Position numbers and translations under genes: made by a program
In this document: one piece after another, positions 1 through 13,551 of the stretch
Layout: every line of letters starts with the position of its first letter
Numbering within the stretch: the first letter of the stretch is position 1
Assembly: GCA_007570785.1 (NCBI GenBank)
Contig: ML664152.1
Coordinates: forward strand, 6,070,683 to 6,134,682
Direction: 5' to 3'
Length of the DNA stretch: 64,000 bases
Source: Antilocapra americana
Taxonomy: Eukaryota > Chordata > Mammalia > Artiodactyla > Antilocapridae
Notes under the pieces: model-generated
Database searches by the model: none
Seen by the model: only the letters and a program-made list of their open reading frames with translations
What the model was told of the DNA's origin: nothing

Positions 1-505
1 TTTCCAACGAGTTGGCTCTTCACATCAGGTAGCCAAAGTATTGGAGTTTTAGCTTCATCATCAGTCCTTCCAACGGATATTCAGGGTTTATTTCCTTGAG
101 GATTGACTAGTTTGATTTTCTTTCAGCCTAAGGAACTCTCAAAGAGTCTTCTTGAGCACCATAGTTCTTTATGGTCCAACTCTTGCATCCATACATGACT
201 ACTGGAAAAGCTGTTGCTTTGACTATATAGACTTTATTGGCAAAGTGATGTCTCTACTTTTTAATACTCTATCTAGGTCTGTCATAGCTTTCCTTCCAAG
301 GAACAAGCATCTTTTTTATTTCATGTGTGTAGACACCATCCACAGTTATTTTGGAGGCCAACAAAATAAAATCTGTCACAATTGTTATCTTTTCCCTTTC
401 TATTTGTCATGAAGTGATGGGACTGGATGCCATATCGTTGATTTTTTTTTTTTTTGATGTTGAGTGTTAAGCCAGGTATTTCACCAATGACATAGACATT
501 GATGG
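1..505 (-). mobile_element. BovB LINE, 3' part
   Basis: Minus-strand BovB (RTE) 3' region: positions 1-400 match the antisense of the same element's 3' end seen at 26500-27100, and the end of the reverse transcriptase frame is recognisable near 410-500. It continues past the left edge of the window. Reading frames are broken. Confidence 0.85.
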
Positions 506-1750
506 AAGCAATTTTAGAGCACTCATTCTATCATGAGGACTCTAGTGCTGGCAAGTGCCATTTTGGAGTCTTCCCTCTTGCTTATTAGTTCTGGTGGTTT
601 ACCTGCCTATTAGACAATTTGACAGCAAACCCTGGACCAACACCCTCCCAGGGCTAGCAGCCCATTGCATAGAAAATCAGCCCCCTCTACTAGGATGGCA
701 GCAGCCTCTACATGAAGCAGGGCTTGCCAGTCAACCAGGCTGGGGTCTGGTAGTCAGCCCCGCAACAACTGAAGGGTCCCTACAGTCCTCTTAAAGGACT
801 CTGCTAGAGCACTTGTCTCTGGTCACTGGAAGAGAGTGTGCTGCTGGGCCCCATAGGACATTTCCAATATAAGGCCACTTCCTCAAAATTGGGATATGGA
901 AGTGATATGCATAACACACAGATGTAAGAACAGAATTCAGCACAATGAGGCAATTGAGGGATATTTTGCAAATTAAAGAACAAGATAAAATTCCAGAAGA
1001 AGAACTAAGGAGATTAACAATCTCCCTAACAAAAAAAAAAAATACAAGGTTAAGGTCAATGAACTCTTGAGAAGAATGGGTAAACATGATGAGAAGTCTA
1101 ATAGCAAGTTAGAGAGCACAAGAAGCAAACAGAGCTGAAGTATGATTACCAGACAGAAGAATACACTAGAAGGAGTCAATAGTAGATTAGATCAAGCAGG
1201 GAACAGATCAGTGAACTGGAACACAGAGTAGTGGAAAATTCCTAAGTTGAACTGAAAACAGAAAAAGAAGTTAAAATGAAGACAGTTTAAGAGACCAAGG
1301 GATAACCATACTTACTATCTTATACACTATAGGGGTCTCAGAAGGAAAAGAGAGAAAGAAAGGGGCAGAAAAATCACTGGAATAAATAATAGCTGAACAC
1401 TTCCCTAACCAGGGAATGTAAACAAGTATTCAGGTCCAGGAAGCAGAGGATCACTCTCACCCAGACACAAGAAGATGAACCGAAGAGATCCACACCAAGA
1501 TAATTATAATTAAAATGGCAAAAATTAAAGATATAGAAAGAATCTTAAACACAGCAAGGAACTACTTAAGTATAAAAGAACTCCCATGAGACCATCAATT
1601 GACTTTTCAGCAGAAACTTTGCAGGCCAGAAAGCAGTGTCATAATATATTTAAAGTGATAAAAAGAAAAATAAAATAAGATTATTCTACAAAGGAGAGAT
1701 AAGAGTTTTACAGACAAGCAAAAGTTAAAAGATTTCACCACTACTTAACC

Positions 1751-1950
1751 TTCCCTGGTGGCTCAGATGGTAGAGAATCCACCTCCAATGCAGGAGATCT
1801 GAGTTCGACCCCTGGGTTGTGAGGATCTCCTGAAGGAGAAAATGGCAACCCAATCCAGTATTCTTGCCTGGAGAATCCCCATGGACAGAGGAGCCTGGCA
1901 GGCTACAGTCCAGGGGTTGCAAAGAGTCGGACACAACTAAGTGACTAAGC
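1751..1950 (+). mobile_element. Bov-tA SINE
   Basis: tRNA-Glu-derived head (TTCCCTGGTGGCTCAG), B-box-like GTTCGACCCC, and Bov-A body (CTCCTG, GGAGAATCCC, GGCTACAGTCC, AAGAGTCGGACACAACT). Inserted in the old L1. Confidence 0.92.
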
Positions 1951-2267
1951 AGGCAAGCCTCTTATAAAGACTATTAAAGGGATTTCTCTAAGCAGAAAAG
2001 ACTAAATCTAGAAATACAAAAATTAGAAAAAGAAAATATGACTGCTAAAGGCAAACATATAGTAAAGGTAGTAGATCCACAATTTGTAAGGCTAGCAGAA
2101 GGTTGAAAGACAAAAGTAGTAAGATCATCTATATCAACAATAAGTTGAGGGCTACACAAAGCAGAAAGATGTAAAATATAAACTCAAAATACTAAAATGG
2201 TGGCAAGTAAAAATGGAGAGTTTTTAGAATGTGTTCAAACTTAAGAGCTCATCAAATTAAAATAATC

Positions 2268-2290
2268 AAGTATATATATATATAATATAC

Positions 2291-2321
<31 letters not shown>

Positions 2322-2345
2322 TATATGCATATATATGTATGCCTA
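2268..2345. repeat. TA/CA compound microsatellite
   Basis: Runs of TA followed by about ten CA units and then TA again. Likely polymorphic in length. Confidence 0.9.
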
Positions 2346-3057
2346 TATAAATCTATATACAAGACAAAATATATTTATATACAAGCCAAAAATCTATACT
2401 GGGTACATGAGCAAAGAAAAATTAATCCAGACATAATGCTAAAGATAGTCATCAAATCACAAGGGAAGAGAGCAGAAAAAGCAAAAAGAAAACTATGGAA
2501 ACAAGAAAACAATGAACAAAATAGCAGTAAGTATATATCTGCCAATAATTACTTTAAATGTAAACAGACTAATGCTCTAATCAAAAGGTATACAGTGGCT
2601 GATTGGATTAAAAAAAAAAAAACTCACCTATATGCTGCCAGAAGAGACTCACTTCAAATCTAAAGGCACACACAGACCGGAAGTTAGGGCATGGAAACAG
2701 ATATTTGGTTAAATGGAAACAAAAAGAAGGTTGGTGTAGCAATGCTTGTATCAGAAATGTAGATTTTAAAACAAAGACTTTAACAAAATACAGAAAAGAA
2801 TATTACACAATGATAAAGGGACCAATCTGAAAGGAAAATACAGCAACGGTAATTTCTATGTGTCCAACATAGAAATACTCAAAGAAAATACTAGCAGACG
2901 TAATGGGAAATATTGACAGCAACACAATTATAGAAGCAGATTTTAATGTCCCATTTACATCAATGAACAGATCATTCCAAAAGAAAATCAATAAGGAAGT
3001 ATTCACTGAATGAAACTTTAGACAAAATGGACAAGATAGATAAATAAATCAATTCCT

Positions 3058-3540
3058 GATGTCCATTTCCAGTCAAATTCAATCCCAGCTGCAGGCAACT
3101 GCTAATCTATTGTCTGTCTCTATAGATTTGTGTTTTCTGTGTGTTATGTATGAATCAGATTCAGTGTTACATGGCTTTGTATATGGCTTCTTTCATTTAG
3201 CTTAACCTTTTGAGGTCTATCCCTATTGTGATGTGTCCATTCATGTAGTGACATGTTGTAACATGTATCTTGTGTATCGCTGATTACTACGTATGTATAT
3301 TCACATTTTGCTTATCCAGCTACTAAGCAATGGTCCTATCGTTTAATATGAACTATTTCAGCTTTTTGGCTCTTATGAATAATCCTGCTATGAACATCTC
3401 TGAAAAAGTGTTTGAGTGAACACGGGTTTTCCTTTGTCTAGGGTGGATTCTAACAGTGGGGATTTTGAGCTTTGTGATGAACTGAAGTTTAACATTTTAT
3501 GGAACTGCCAAAGTGTTTTCCAAAGTGTTTGCCCCATTTT
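3058..3540 (-). mobile_element. Old L1 LINE 3' part, left piece
   Basis: Antisense L1 ORF2 C-terminal and 3' region, well diverged (AACATTTTATGGAACTGCC, TTTTCCAAAGTGTTTGCC). It is cut by the young L1 insertion at 3541 and resumes at about 5383. Confidence 0.65.
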
Positions 3541-5372
3541 TTTAATATATACATTTATTTAATTTAATTGGAGGCTAATTACTTTACAATATTGGAGTGG
3601 TTTTGCCATACATTGACATGAATCCGCCATGGGTGTACATGTGTTCCCCATCCTGAACCTCCCTCCCAATTCCCTCTCCATCCCATCCCTCTGGGTCACC
3701 CCAGTACACCTGAGCACCCTGGACTGGTGATTTGTTTAATATATGATAATATACATATTTCAATGCCATTCTCTCAAACCATCCCACCCTCGCCCTCTCC
3801 CACAGAGTCCAAAGGACTGTTCTATACATGTGTGTTTCTTTTGCTATCTTGCATACAGGGTTATGGTTACCATCTTTCTAAATTCCATATATATGGGTTA
3901 GTATACTGTATTGGCGTTTCAGAAAATGAGAAGTAAAAGCAAAAATAAACAAATAGGACCTAATTAAAAGCTTTTGCACAACAAAGGAAACTATAAACAA
4001 GGTGAAAAGACAGTCTTCAGAATGGGAGAAAATAATAGCAAACGAAGCAACTGACTAAGAATTAATCTCAAAAATATACAAGCAATTCCTGCAGCTCAAT
4101 TCCAGAAAAAGAAATGACCCAATCAAAAAATGGGCCAAAGAACTAAACAGACATTTTTCCAAAGAAGACATACAGATGGCTAACAAACACATGAAAAGAT
4201 GCTCAACATCACTCATTATCAGAGAAATGCAAATCAAAACCACAATGATGTACCATTTCACACCAGTCAGAATGGCTACTATCCAAAAGTATACAAACAA
4301 TAAATGCTGGAGAGGATGTGGAGAAAAGGGAACACTCTTACGCTGTAGGTGGGAATGCAAACTAGTACAGCCACTGTGGAGAACAGTGTGGAGATTCCTT
4401 AAAAAACAGGAAGTAGAACTACCATATGACCCAGCAATCCCACTGCTGGGCATACACACCGAGGAAACCAGAATTGAAAGAGACACATGTACCCCAATGT
4501 TCATCACTGCACTGTTTATAAGAGCCAGGATATGGAAATAACCTAGATGTCCAATGAATAAAGTAAAGTTTCAGGATATAAAATCAACACACAGAAATCC
4601 CTTGCATTCCTATACACTAACAGTGAGAAAACAAAAAGAGAAATTAAGGAAACCATTCCATTCACCATTGCAGTGAAAAAAATAAAATACTCAGGAATGT
4701 ATCTACCTAAAGAAACAAAAAATTTATATATAGAAAACTATAAAACACTGGTGAAAGAAATCAAAGAGGACACAAATACATGGAGAAATATCCCGTGTTC
4801 ATGGATCAGAAGAATCAATATAGTGAAAAGGAGTATATTACCCAGAGCAATCTATAGATTCAATGCAATCCCTATCAAGCTACCAATAGTATTTTTCACA
4901 GAACTAGAACAAATAATTTCACAATTTGTATGGAAATACAAAAAACCTTGAATAGCCAAAGCAATCTTGAGAAAAAAGAATGGAATGGGAGGAATCAACC
5001 TGCCTGACTTCAGGCTCTACTACAAAGCCACAGTCATCAAGACAGTATAGTACTGGCACAAAGACAGAAATATTGATCAATGGAACAAAATTGAAAGCCC
5101 AGAGATAAATCCACGTGCCTATGGACACCTTATCTTCGACAAAGGAGGCAAGAATATACAATGGAGAAAAGACAATCTCTTTAACAAGTGGTGCTGGGAA
5201 AACTGGTCAATCACTTGTAAAAGAATGAAACTAGAACACTTTCTAACACCATGCACAAAAATAAACTCAAAATGGATTAAAGATCTAAACGTAAGACCAG
5301 AAACTATAAAACTCCTAGAGGAAAACATAGGCAAAACACTCTCCAACATGAATCACAGCAGAATCCTTTATG
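3541..5372 (-). mobile_element. Young L1, minus strand, three-segment rearranged insertion
   Basis: Flanked by a perfect 10-bp target-site duplication GCCCCATTTT (3531-3540 and 5373-5382), so it reads as one insertion. Three blocks are seen. 3541-3922 is L1 3' UTR in antisense. 3926-4558 is ORF2 C-terminal sequence in sense. 4561-5372 is an earlier part of ORF2, also in sense. In the L1 consensus the order would be third block, second block, a gap of roughly 150 bp, then first block. The two inverted blocks are therefore in swapped order. Protein frames at 4176-4541 and 4673-4951 are ORF2 fragments; nothing is intact. Confidence 0.85.
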
Positions 5373-5382
5373 GCCCCATTTT

Positions 5383-5880
5383 ACTTTCAAATCAACAATG
5401 CATGAAAATTCTTCTTTCTTCTCCACATCCTCACAAGCACTTGCTGCTATGGGACTCTTTATTAGATGCATCCTAATAAGTGTAAAGTAGTATCTCACTG
5501 TGGCTTTAATTTGCATTACCCTAATGGCAGGGCTCCCCAGGTGGCTCTGTGGCAAGGAATCCTCATGCCAATGCAGGAGACACGTGTTCGATCCTTGAGT
5601 GGAGAAGAACCCCTGCAGAAGAAAACAGCAACCACTCTAGTGTTCTTGCCTGGGAAATCCCAAGGACAGAGGAAACTGGTAGAATACAAACCATGGGATC
5701 TCAAAAGAATCAGATATACCTTAGAAACTAAACAACAACAGCAACCGTGGTGGCTAACAATATTGAACATCTTTCCGTGTGCTTATGTCATTTGTACACC
5801 TTCTTTGGTGATGTATCAGCTTTAGCCTTTTAAAACTTCTGAGAGAGAGGAATGTATATGGATAGGGCTTTCTTTCTATT
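5383..5880 (-). mobile_element. Old L1 LINE 3' part, right piece
   Basis: Continuation of the antisense L1 from 3058-3540 after the young L1 insertion (TCTCCACATCCTC, GTATCTCACTGTGGCTTTAA), itself interrupted by a Bov-tA at 5528-5741. Confidence 0.6.
5528..5741 (+). mobile_element. Bov-tA SINE
   Basis: tRNA-like head with GTTCGATCC and a diverged Bov-A body ending in an AACAACAACAG tail. Inserted in the older L1. Confidence 0.88.
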
Positions 5881-5889
5881 CATATATAT

Positions 5890-5890
5890 G

Positions 5891-5929
<39 letters not shown>

Positions 5930-5938
5930 ACGTGCACA
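5890..5938. repeat. (TG)n microsatellite
   Basis: About 20 TG units, closing with GCACGTGCACACA. Confidence 0.95.
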
Positions 5939-5948
5939 CATACATGGT

Positions 5949-6318
5949 CCTCCCTGGTGGTTCCATTCAGTTCAGTCGCTTAGTTGTGTCAGACTCTTTG
6001 CAACCCCATGGACTGCAGCAAGCCAGGCTTCCCTCTCCTTCACCAACTCCCGGAGCCTACTCAAACTCATGTCCATCGTGTTGGTGATGCCATCCAACCA
6101 TCTCATCCTCTGTCATCTCCTTCTCCTCCCGCCTTCAATCTTTCCCAGCATCAGAGTCTTTTCCATTGAGTAGGTTCTTTGCATCAGGTTGCTGGTGGCT
6201 CAGATGGTAAGGAAGCTGCCTGCAATGCAAGAGACCCGAGTTTGATCCTGGGTCAAAAGATCTCCTGGAGAAGGGAATGGAAGGATTGCCTAGAGAATTC
6301 CATGGACAGAGGAATCTT
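5949..6318 (+). mobile_element. Bov-tA SINE split by a BovB 3' end
   Basis: The SINE head starts at 5949 (TCCCTGGTGG), is interrupted at about 5962, and resumes at about 6189 (CTGGTGGCTCAGATGG) through to 6318. The insert 5962-6188 is a minus-strand BovB 3' end beginning at TTCAGTTCAG. The repeated TGGTGG may be the target duplication. It lies 120 bp upstream of the Ig3 exon. Confidence 0.8.
5962..6188 (-). mobile_element. BovB LINE 3' end (nested)
   Basis: Antisense BovB 3' terminus (TTCAGTTCAG, CAACTCCCGGAG, CAGCATCAGAGTCTTTTCC), 5' truncated, inside the Bov-tA. Confidence 0.85.
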
Positions 6319-6416
6319 AAAATGTATTAATAGTTGAAATTATACATAAAATTTGAATTACATATGAGGTCCTATGATTCTGAATGACACTTTAACTCCT
6401 TCACTGCAACTAATAG

Positions 6417-6743
<327 letters not shown>

Positions 6744-6799
6744 TGATGCTGGCTGCCAATGGTGGAGCTCTTGTTACAAGTGACCCTCTGGCTTTTTCT

Positions 6800-6960
6800 G
6801 TAGCTCCCATGAATCCTCACTCCATTTTAGCCCCATTTCACAGATGAGAAAATCAAGTCTTCAAATGCTGGAGACTACACAGCCAGAGAGTCTGGAACCA
6901 CAGCATTCAGCTCCGAGATAACATTACCCATTACCTAGCTGTTGAATTCAGAATGGTCCA
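6800..6960 (-). mobile_element. MIR SINE (ancient)
   Basis: Antisense MIR core: CCCCATTTCACAGATGAGAAAA followed about 45 bases later by CACAGCCAGAGAG. Confidence 0.7.
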
Positions 6961-7179
6961 CCTGTCTGCAAATCAATGGAGGGAGCTGTTGGCACAGGCA
7001 ATGGTGATCAGATCAAAGGAGTTGTCCTTGGCCGCTGCCAGATGCTGCTTTACATTTCTAAATGGGGTTGTTATCACCTCTCTACAGGGCTGAATCTAGA
7101 GCTGTAATTATCCAAAAATTGGACTTGGACTCAATATTAGAGACAATTTAGTCCAAGTACGGTAACTATAGCTTTCCGA

Positions 7180-7391
7180 GGGGTCAGTGGTAAAAGTGAA
7201 GTGAAAGTCACTCAGTCATGTCTGACTCCTTGTGATCTCATGGACTATACAGTCCATGGAATTCTCCAGGCTGGAATATTGGAGTGGGTAGCCTTTCCCT
7301 TCTCCAGGAGATCTTCCCAATCCAGAGATGGAATCCAGGTCTCCCCCATTGCAAGTGGATTCTTTACCAGCTGAGCCACCAGAGAAGCCCC
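7180..7391 (-). mobile_element. Bov-tA SINE
   Basis: Reverse-complement Bov-tA: AAGTGAAAGTCACTCAGTC at the left, tRNA head ending GAGCCACCAGAGAAGCCCC at the right. Forms a head-to-head pair with the copy at 7392. Confidence 0.92.
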
Positions 7392-7583
7392 AGTAGTGAA
7401 AGAACTCGCCTGCAAGGCAGGAGAAGGTGTTCTATCCCTGGGTTGGGAATATCCCTTGGAGAAGGAAATGGCAACCTACTCCAGTATTCCTGCCTGGGAA
7501 ATCCTATGGACAGAGAAGTCTGGTGGGCTACAGTCCATGCAGTCACAAAGAATCAGACACAACTGAGGCACTAAACAACAATA
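7392..7583 (+). mobile_element. Bov-tA SINE
   Basis: Sense Bov-tA lacking the first bases of the head; body and CTAAACAACAA tail clear. Confidence 0.88.
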
Positions 7584-8591
7584 TGATGGATACATCTCAT
7601 CTCTAACTGGTCTGGAATGACCAATGTGAGGAGGATGGTGAGAAGGAAGCTAAAGGCAGACGCAGAGGAAGAAGGATGTGATTGCAGGGCCATGCTCTGT
7701 AATCTAGTTATAAAGCCTTAATTTTACTCATGCAGAAACCAAATCAAACTGATTTTACTCAAGATCACAGGACCAGAAATGAGTGGTAGAACTTTGGTCA
7801 AAACATATGGCTCTTAGTTGCCAGTAGGATAATATATATATTTGTATAGATAAAAATTTGATGAACTGAACAAACTGAATATGAGTATGGCATTTTAAAG
7901 GGAGGCATTTTCTTATCCTGGCTTTTTTCCAGCCTTATGCTTGTTTATGGAACTGCCTCTTCAATGTCACCATGGATGTAGACGGCTTTAGCACAATGCC
8001 AGCCCAGGTGAATCCATTTGAAAAAAAATCCCAAAGACTGCCTGGAATCAGCTGTCCAGACTGAGTCCCGCAAATGTCATTCGAATGTGCTTAGGCTGAA
8101 TTTTGCTAGAAATGGAGGAAAATATCTGCACAATTATATTTCTATAACTGAAATGCCTTGTTGATAAAACAATGAAACATTGGACAGCTAGTGAGAATTA
8201 CTCCAATGGGAGGTTCAAAATCACTTTTTGTGGCTCCTCCGTTTCTGCTGAATAAAATTTATATATTGAGATAGTGGGGAAAGCATGTCAAGAAAACCTA
8301 TAAGGTCACATTTCCCATCGCTTTGCTTCAAAAAAGCCTACTTCCTGTGAAATCTAACTTCCTTCCCCCTACAAGCAGTTCCTTCCCTAAAAGTGCCAGC
8401 CATGCTATTCCCTCCACATGAGAGATGATTTTCAAATACTTGAACATATAAAGCTCCCCATCTTTCTAAGTCTAATGCAATGCCTTATTCCCCAGGCATT
8501 CCCCATTCCTCCTTTATACCCCCGTTTTCTGCTCAAGGCTAGGAATAGTTTATTGCTTTCTCTGTAAAGACACTTATCATTACCTACATTG

Positions 8592-8795
8592 TAAATGACC
8601 CTGATGCTGGGAAACATTGAGGGTAGGAGGAGAAGGGGGCAACAGAAGATGAGATGGTTGTATGGCATCACCAGCTCAATGGACATGAATTTGAGCACAC
8701 TCTGGGAGATAGTGAAGGACAGGGAAACCTGGTGTGTTGCATTTCGAGGGGTTGCAAAGTGTTGGACATGAGTGAACAACTGAACAACAGTAACA
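8592..8795 (+). mobile_element. BovB LINE 3' end
   Basis: Sense BovB terminus: CCTGATGCTGGGAAACATTG, CTCAATGGACATGAATTTGAG, GGACAGGGAAACCTGG, ending AACTGAACAACAGT. Confidence 0.87.
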
Positions 8796-9507
8796 CATTG
8801 TAAAAGTTATCTGTAGGAAATCTTAATTCTGAATATGTTTGTTTTCCTGTTTGTATTTGTCAGCCTTGTCTGGAAAAGCTCCAGGTACGCCTCTGATACT
8901 CCCATTCTCCCTTCTGACTGGTCCTTAGTTTGGTCTCTCTTTTTCAGGTGGAAATGATGCTCTTGGGTGCCAAATTCAGAATGTTCTCCTCTTTTTTTCT
9001 CTCTCTTTCGTTTTCTAGTTTCAAATTCCTCCCCTCTGAAAACAGCCCTGAATTTGCAGGCTCAGCCTCAGCCTCCTTGGGTGTCAGATGAGCATATTTT
9101 CCAATTTTATATCAGATGCTTAGCAGGAGTATCCCAAACTGCTCTCCACCATCTCTGGCATGTAAATGGCTCCTGTTATCCTAGACTCCTTCTACCCTCA
9201 AACCCTCCAAATGCAAGCTTTAAGCCCCAGATCTTCTTCGAGACTTCCCTTTCTAGGTCTAATTCCTGCCACATCCTAGAGATTGTATCTCAAGGTCATT
9301 CTCAACTGTGCTCCCCACCTCCACCCTGTCCTCAATTGAGTTTTAATTGAGTCACAGCTAGACATCTGCAATGCCTCCTTGCTGACCAACTTTCCCACTA
9401 TCATTTGTGCAACACAATATGATCAATCAATTCTCCTAAAAACGTGTTTGCCCTATTACTCACTGACTAAAAATTCTAGAAAGCTTTCTTTAGTTCTCTC
9501 TGTTGTC

Positions 9508-9893
9508 ATTGTTGTTCAGTCACCAAGTCGTGTCTGACTCTTCATGACCCCATGGACTACAGCATGCCAGGTTGCCCTGTCCCCACCATCTCCAGGAGTT
9601 TGCCAAAATTCACGTCCATTGAAATGGTGAGGCCATCCCACCATCTCATCCTTTGTTGCCCTCCTCTCCTACTGCCGTCAGTTCCCTCTGAATTGATGCA
9701 AAATCTCGAGGTCTTCTTTTGGACCCTTTGCATTACTATCTTCATTCTCATATTTTTCTTATGCATCTAAAAGACTATATGGACTTTTGTCGACAAAGTG
9801 ATGTCTCTGCTTTTTAATCCGATGTCTAAGTTTGTCTAAGCTTTTCTTCCAAGGAGCAACCGTCTTTTGCTTTCATATCTGCAGTCATCATCC
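9508..9893 (-). mobile_element. BovB LINE 3' end, internally disrupted
   Basis: Antisense BovB from TTGTTCAGTCACC to the segment near TGTCTCTGCTTTTTAATCC and TTCTTCCAAGGAGC. About 80 bp near 9690-9775 does not align with other copies, so it is rearranged. Confidence 0.8.
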
Positions 9894-10092
9894 AAGCAAG
9901 TACAAAATTAAGAGTGTATAACTTACATAAATCCCATTAACTTAACAGCTCGATTTAATATCTTTGACTATTCAGTGCTCTGTATAAGGGAAAAACCTAC
10001 CTTGACATATTGTCAAACAGCCAAAAATGCTTGTGAAGATACATTTGCCTTGTCAAAAGTCCATCATGTTGAAATATTCTCTACATGTGTGA

Positions 10093-10431
<339 letters not shown>

Positions 10432-10747
10432 TAGCTGAAAAAAAGAATCCAAACCTAGAGCACTCAAAAGCAAGAGCAAAGGGTGAAGTGGAGCTCATAA
10501 CTCAGTTTTAAGATTTCTATCTGATCAGCTAGTAACTCTCCTCTAGTTTTCTAGCTCAGTTGGGCAAGTAAAAGATTAATTTCTGCTGAAATGAACATTG
10601 TTTCTAGTAGAAGTAACTTAAGTAACTTGATTTAACATAAAGCCAAGTAACATAAATGTTGCTTACTCAGTGTTTAAAGTTACTTGTCAAGATATGGACC
10701 AAAGAGACTTGAGGCTGATGGTTCAGTGGATAATCCATTGTCCTCTT

Positions 10748-10936
10748 GACCAGGGTTTCTCAGGGGTGCTTGGTTTGGCGGGCTGCTGTATGCACTGGAG
10801 GATGCTGAGTGGAGTCTCACCTCTATCTGCTAAATGCTTACAGTGCCTCTCTCCAGTTATGACAAACAGGTTTCCTTTGGCGGGGTGTGTGTGTGTGCAA
10901 AATAGCCCCCCCTCAAAGTTGATAAGCACAACCTTG
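10748..10936 (-). mobile_element. MER5A-like hAT-Charlie DNA transposon fossil
   Basis: Matches the remembered MER5A order: CAGGGTTTCTCA, TGTATGCACTGGAGGATGCT, ACCTCTATCTGCTAAATGC, CCAGTTATGACAAACAGG, GCAAAATAGCCCCCCC, AGTTGATAAGCACA. It is a non-autonomous fossil with no transposase. Confidence 0.75.
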
Positions 10937-12511
10937 GATGCAAAACTTAGAGCAACATTTCAAGGTAGTTTTGTGGAGTGTAAAAATGGCATCTGGGTTG
11001 TAGAGCTGTCCTAATTTGGGTCCAGACAGTCACAGATTTAGGTGAATGGAATTTTTGAAGAATTGCCTTGTGTTATCATAATGAGTTTTAGGCTTTTTTT
11101 TTTTTTAACTGCCTACTGCTTACTTACATCTTCAAGCTTATCAATCAGCCAGGGAAAGACACTGTCCAGGTAACATTCAAGCAAGAGACATGTTTATCAC
11201 TAGATAATTGAACTAGCTTTTATCCGTAAATTTGCATGTCTTGTTGGAAATTGTGCCTTTATATATAATTTAAAATTCATCTGTTATCAACTGATTAAAA
11301 TAACTACATGACTTTCATATAGCCTAAAGCAGAGGAAAAGAAAATCCATTTAATATGAAAACAAGTTTAAATATCTCTTGATGCTAAGAGGTTATTTCTC
11401 TTATTACTTTTTTAACCTTAGCTAATTTTTAAGAAGAAACAGGCTTAGGATGACATTTTTATTTTGATTCAAGCAGTTCTTTGCAGACAGTGAGCATTTT
11501 AAAGCACAGGTGAAATTAGCTGAAGGCATGGTACTCATATTAAAACCTGATGCTGTGTTTCACACAATAATTAAATGCAGAAAGTAATCAATTTGCACAG
11601 AGCCAGTCTGCTAATGGCGATGCCCTGTAGTCCTCACATAGTCACTATTTTTAGATTCTTTGTAGAAAATGGAGAGATTACCTGTCTAGGCCTTGTTACC
11701 TTGGCAACCACCTCGTGTGACCAAGAAAATCTAAGGAGCATATTGATAATCCATAATAATGTCAAAAGAGGTAAGGTTATCAGAGAGTGACAGCAAGAAA
11801 GATTTCAGAGACACTCCAGTCTCACTGGGAAAATAATGTCTGCTTTCATCTCCAAAAGAGCCTGTCGCTTGAATAAAAAGAGGGGTGAGAGGGGCACACT
11901 GAGTCCACTCATGGGTTTCTTTGTTGCCTGTCAGTTTCCGTTCAGGACAAGAAGCTTCACTGTATTTTTTTTTTTTTCATCTGAGATATGACAGTGCTAA
12001 TGTCACCAAAGAGAGCAGAAATGGAATTACAAACACATACCTGGTAACTGCCTTAAGACGGTGTCTAACTAGAATCTTGTAATGATGTAACATCCTGTAA
12101 CAACTATGGAGTAGCAGATTATAACAACTCACAATACTATCCACTAAGAATGGCCACTGATATAATGTAGAATTTTGGAATATTTCCTATGAGGACAAAG
12201 AAACTGGAAGTTTAAAGAAACTGGAACTAATAATTATAGGTTCAAGATCAGACCAGAACAGCTAGAAAGTAGAATCATAAAAAAGAAGAACAGGTCTTAT
12301 TTCTGGAAATTATGGAGAAGTGTGTATCAGACTAACCTGGAAGAAGATGAAAATGATGAACTTTGGGGAAAGCAAAATAGTTTATAGACCCTGCCGAAAT
12401 ACCCAAAAGCAGGCAGAAAGAATTTGACCCTTGAAAGAAGGGGGAAATATCAGTCATTTTCTACACAAATATCACATTTCCCCAGAGGATATTTTCCAGT
12501 GCTAGTGGGAT

Positions 12512-12722
12512 AGGGCTTCCAAGCTAGTGCTAGTGGTAAAGAATCTTCCTGCCAGCGTAGGAGACCTAGGAGACAAGGGTTCGATCCCTGGGCCAGGAAG
12601 ATCCCCTGGAGAAGGAAATGGCAACCAACTTCAGTATTCTTGCCTGGAGAATCCCATGGACAGAGGAGCCTGGTGGGCTACAGTCCATAGAGTTGCAAAG
12701 AATTAGACATGACTGAGGACAC
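12512..12722 (+). mobile_element. Bov-tA SINE
   Basis: Sense copy with GTTCGATCCCTGGG, AAGATCCCCTGGAGAAGG, GGGCTACAGTCC and GACATGACTGAGG; followed by a short CA run. Confidence 0.92.
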
Positions 12723-13367
12723 ACACACAGTCTTAATGAGATTGAAATGAATTTTTTTTTAATTTATTGTTTTCAACATTCAAAAACCCCATCAATATAC
12801 ATGACTACATCTATCAAAAATAGTCTTTAAAAGTTAAAGCAAAATAAAGATATTTTCAATAAATAAAAGCTGTGAAGAGCATGATGCCAGAAGATCTGCA
12901 TGCTAAGAAAGAGTAAATGAAACCATTCATGATGAAGAAAACGACCTGAAGTGGAAACTCAGAAAGAAATAAAGTACATGAAAAATGACAAATATGTTAG
13001 TAACCATTTAGCAAAATTGTTTTCTAATTTAATTTTTCTAAATAGCAGTTGACAAATTATAACATTACATCCTTGTATTATAGTTTTTAGCATACATAAA
13101 ATAACACAAAGGACAGAATATATATATAATTTTTGAGATTATCTGTTATAAGATTTCTCCATTTTACCTGAATAATTGTAATTTTAACTTCTAATAGGTA
13201 ATTAAAACTATAAAATTTGCATATACACACTCATATTAGTATACATATAATGGAAATGAAAAGGCAACTATGAAATGAAAGAAAATATGTAGTACATATA
13301 TTTATATATAATGTATACTATATATATACATATGTCTGACAAACATGTGTAATTTAATCTGACCTGA

Positions 13368-13551
13368 AAGTGAAAGTGTTGGTTGCTCATTTGTGTCCAG
13401 CTCTTTGCTTCTCTGTCCATGGGATTTTCCAGGCAAGAATACTGGAGTGGGTTGCCATTTCCTTCTCCCAGGGATCTTCCCAACCCAGGGATCAAACTCC
13501 GGCCTCGTTCATTGCAGGCAGACTCTTTACTGTCTGAGCCACCAGGGATGT
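13368..13551 (-). mobile_element. Bov-tA SINE
   Basis: Antisense copy from AAAGTGAAAGTGTTGG to GAGCCACCAGGGATG. Confidence 0.9.

Larger units (their letters stand above)
540..3055 (+). mobile_element. Old L1 LINE, 5' region to endonuclease
   Basis: A degraded sense-strand L1: A-rich ORF1-like text at about 900-1750 and an ORF2 endonuclease-like stretch at about 2430-3050. Both carry many stops. It is interrupted by a Bov-tA SINE (1751-1950) and an AT/CA microsatellite. Assigned from recalled L1 coding text; the subfamily is not resolved, and 540-900 is assigned only by continuity. Confidence 0.6.

Noticed and set aside
1725..1934. Many short frames with phrases like PGSSVHGDSPGKNTG, here and elsewhere
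   Set aside because: They are the antisense translation of Bov-tA SINEs and recur at every copy.
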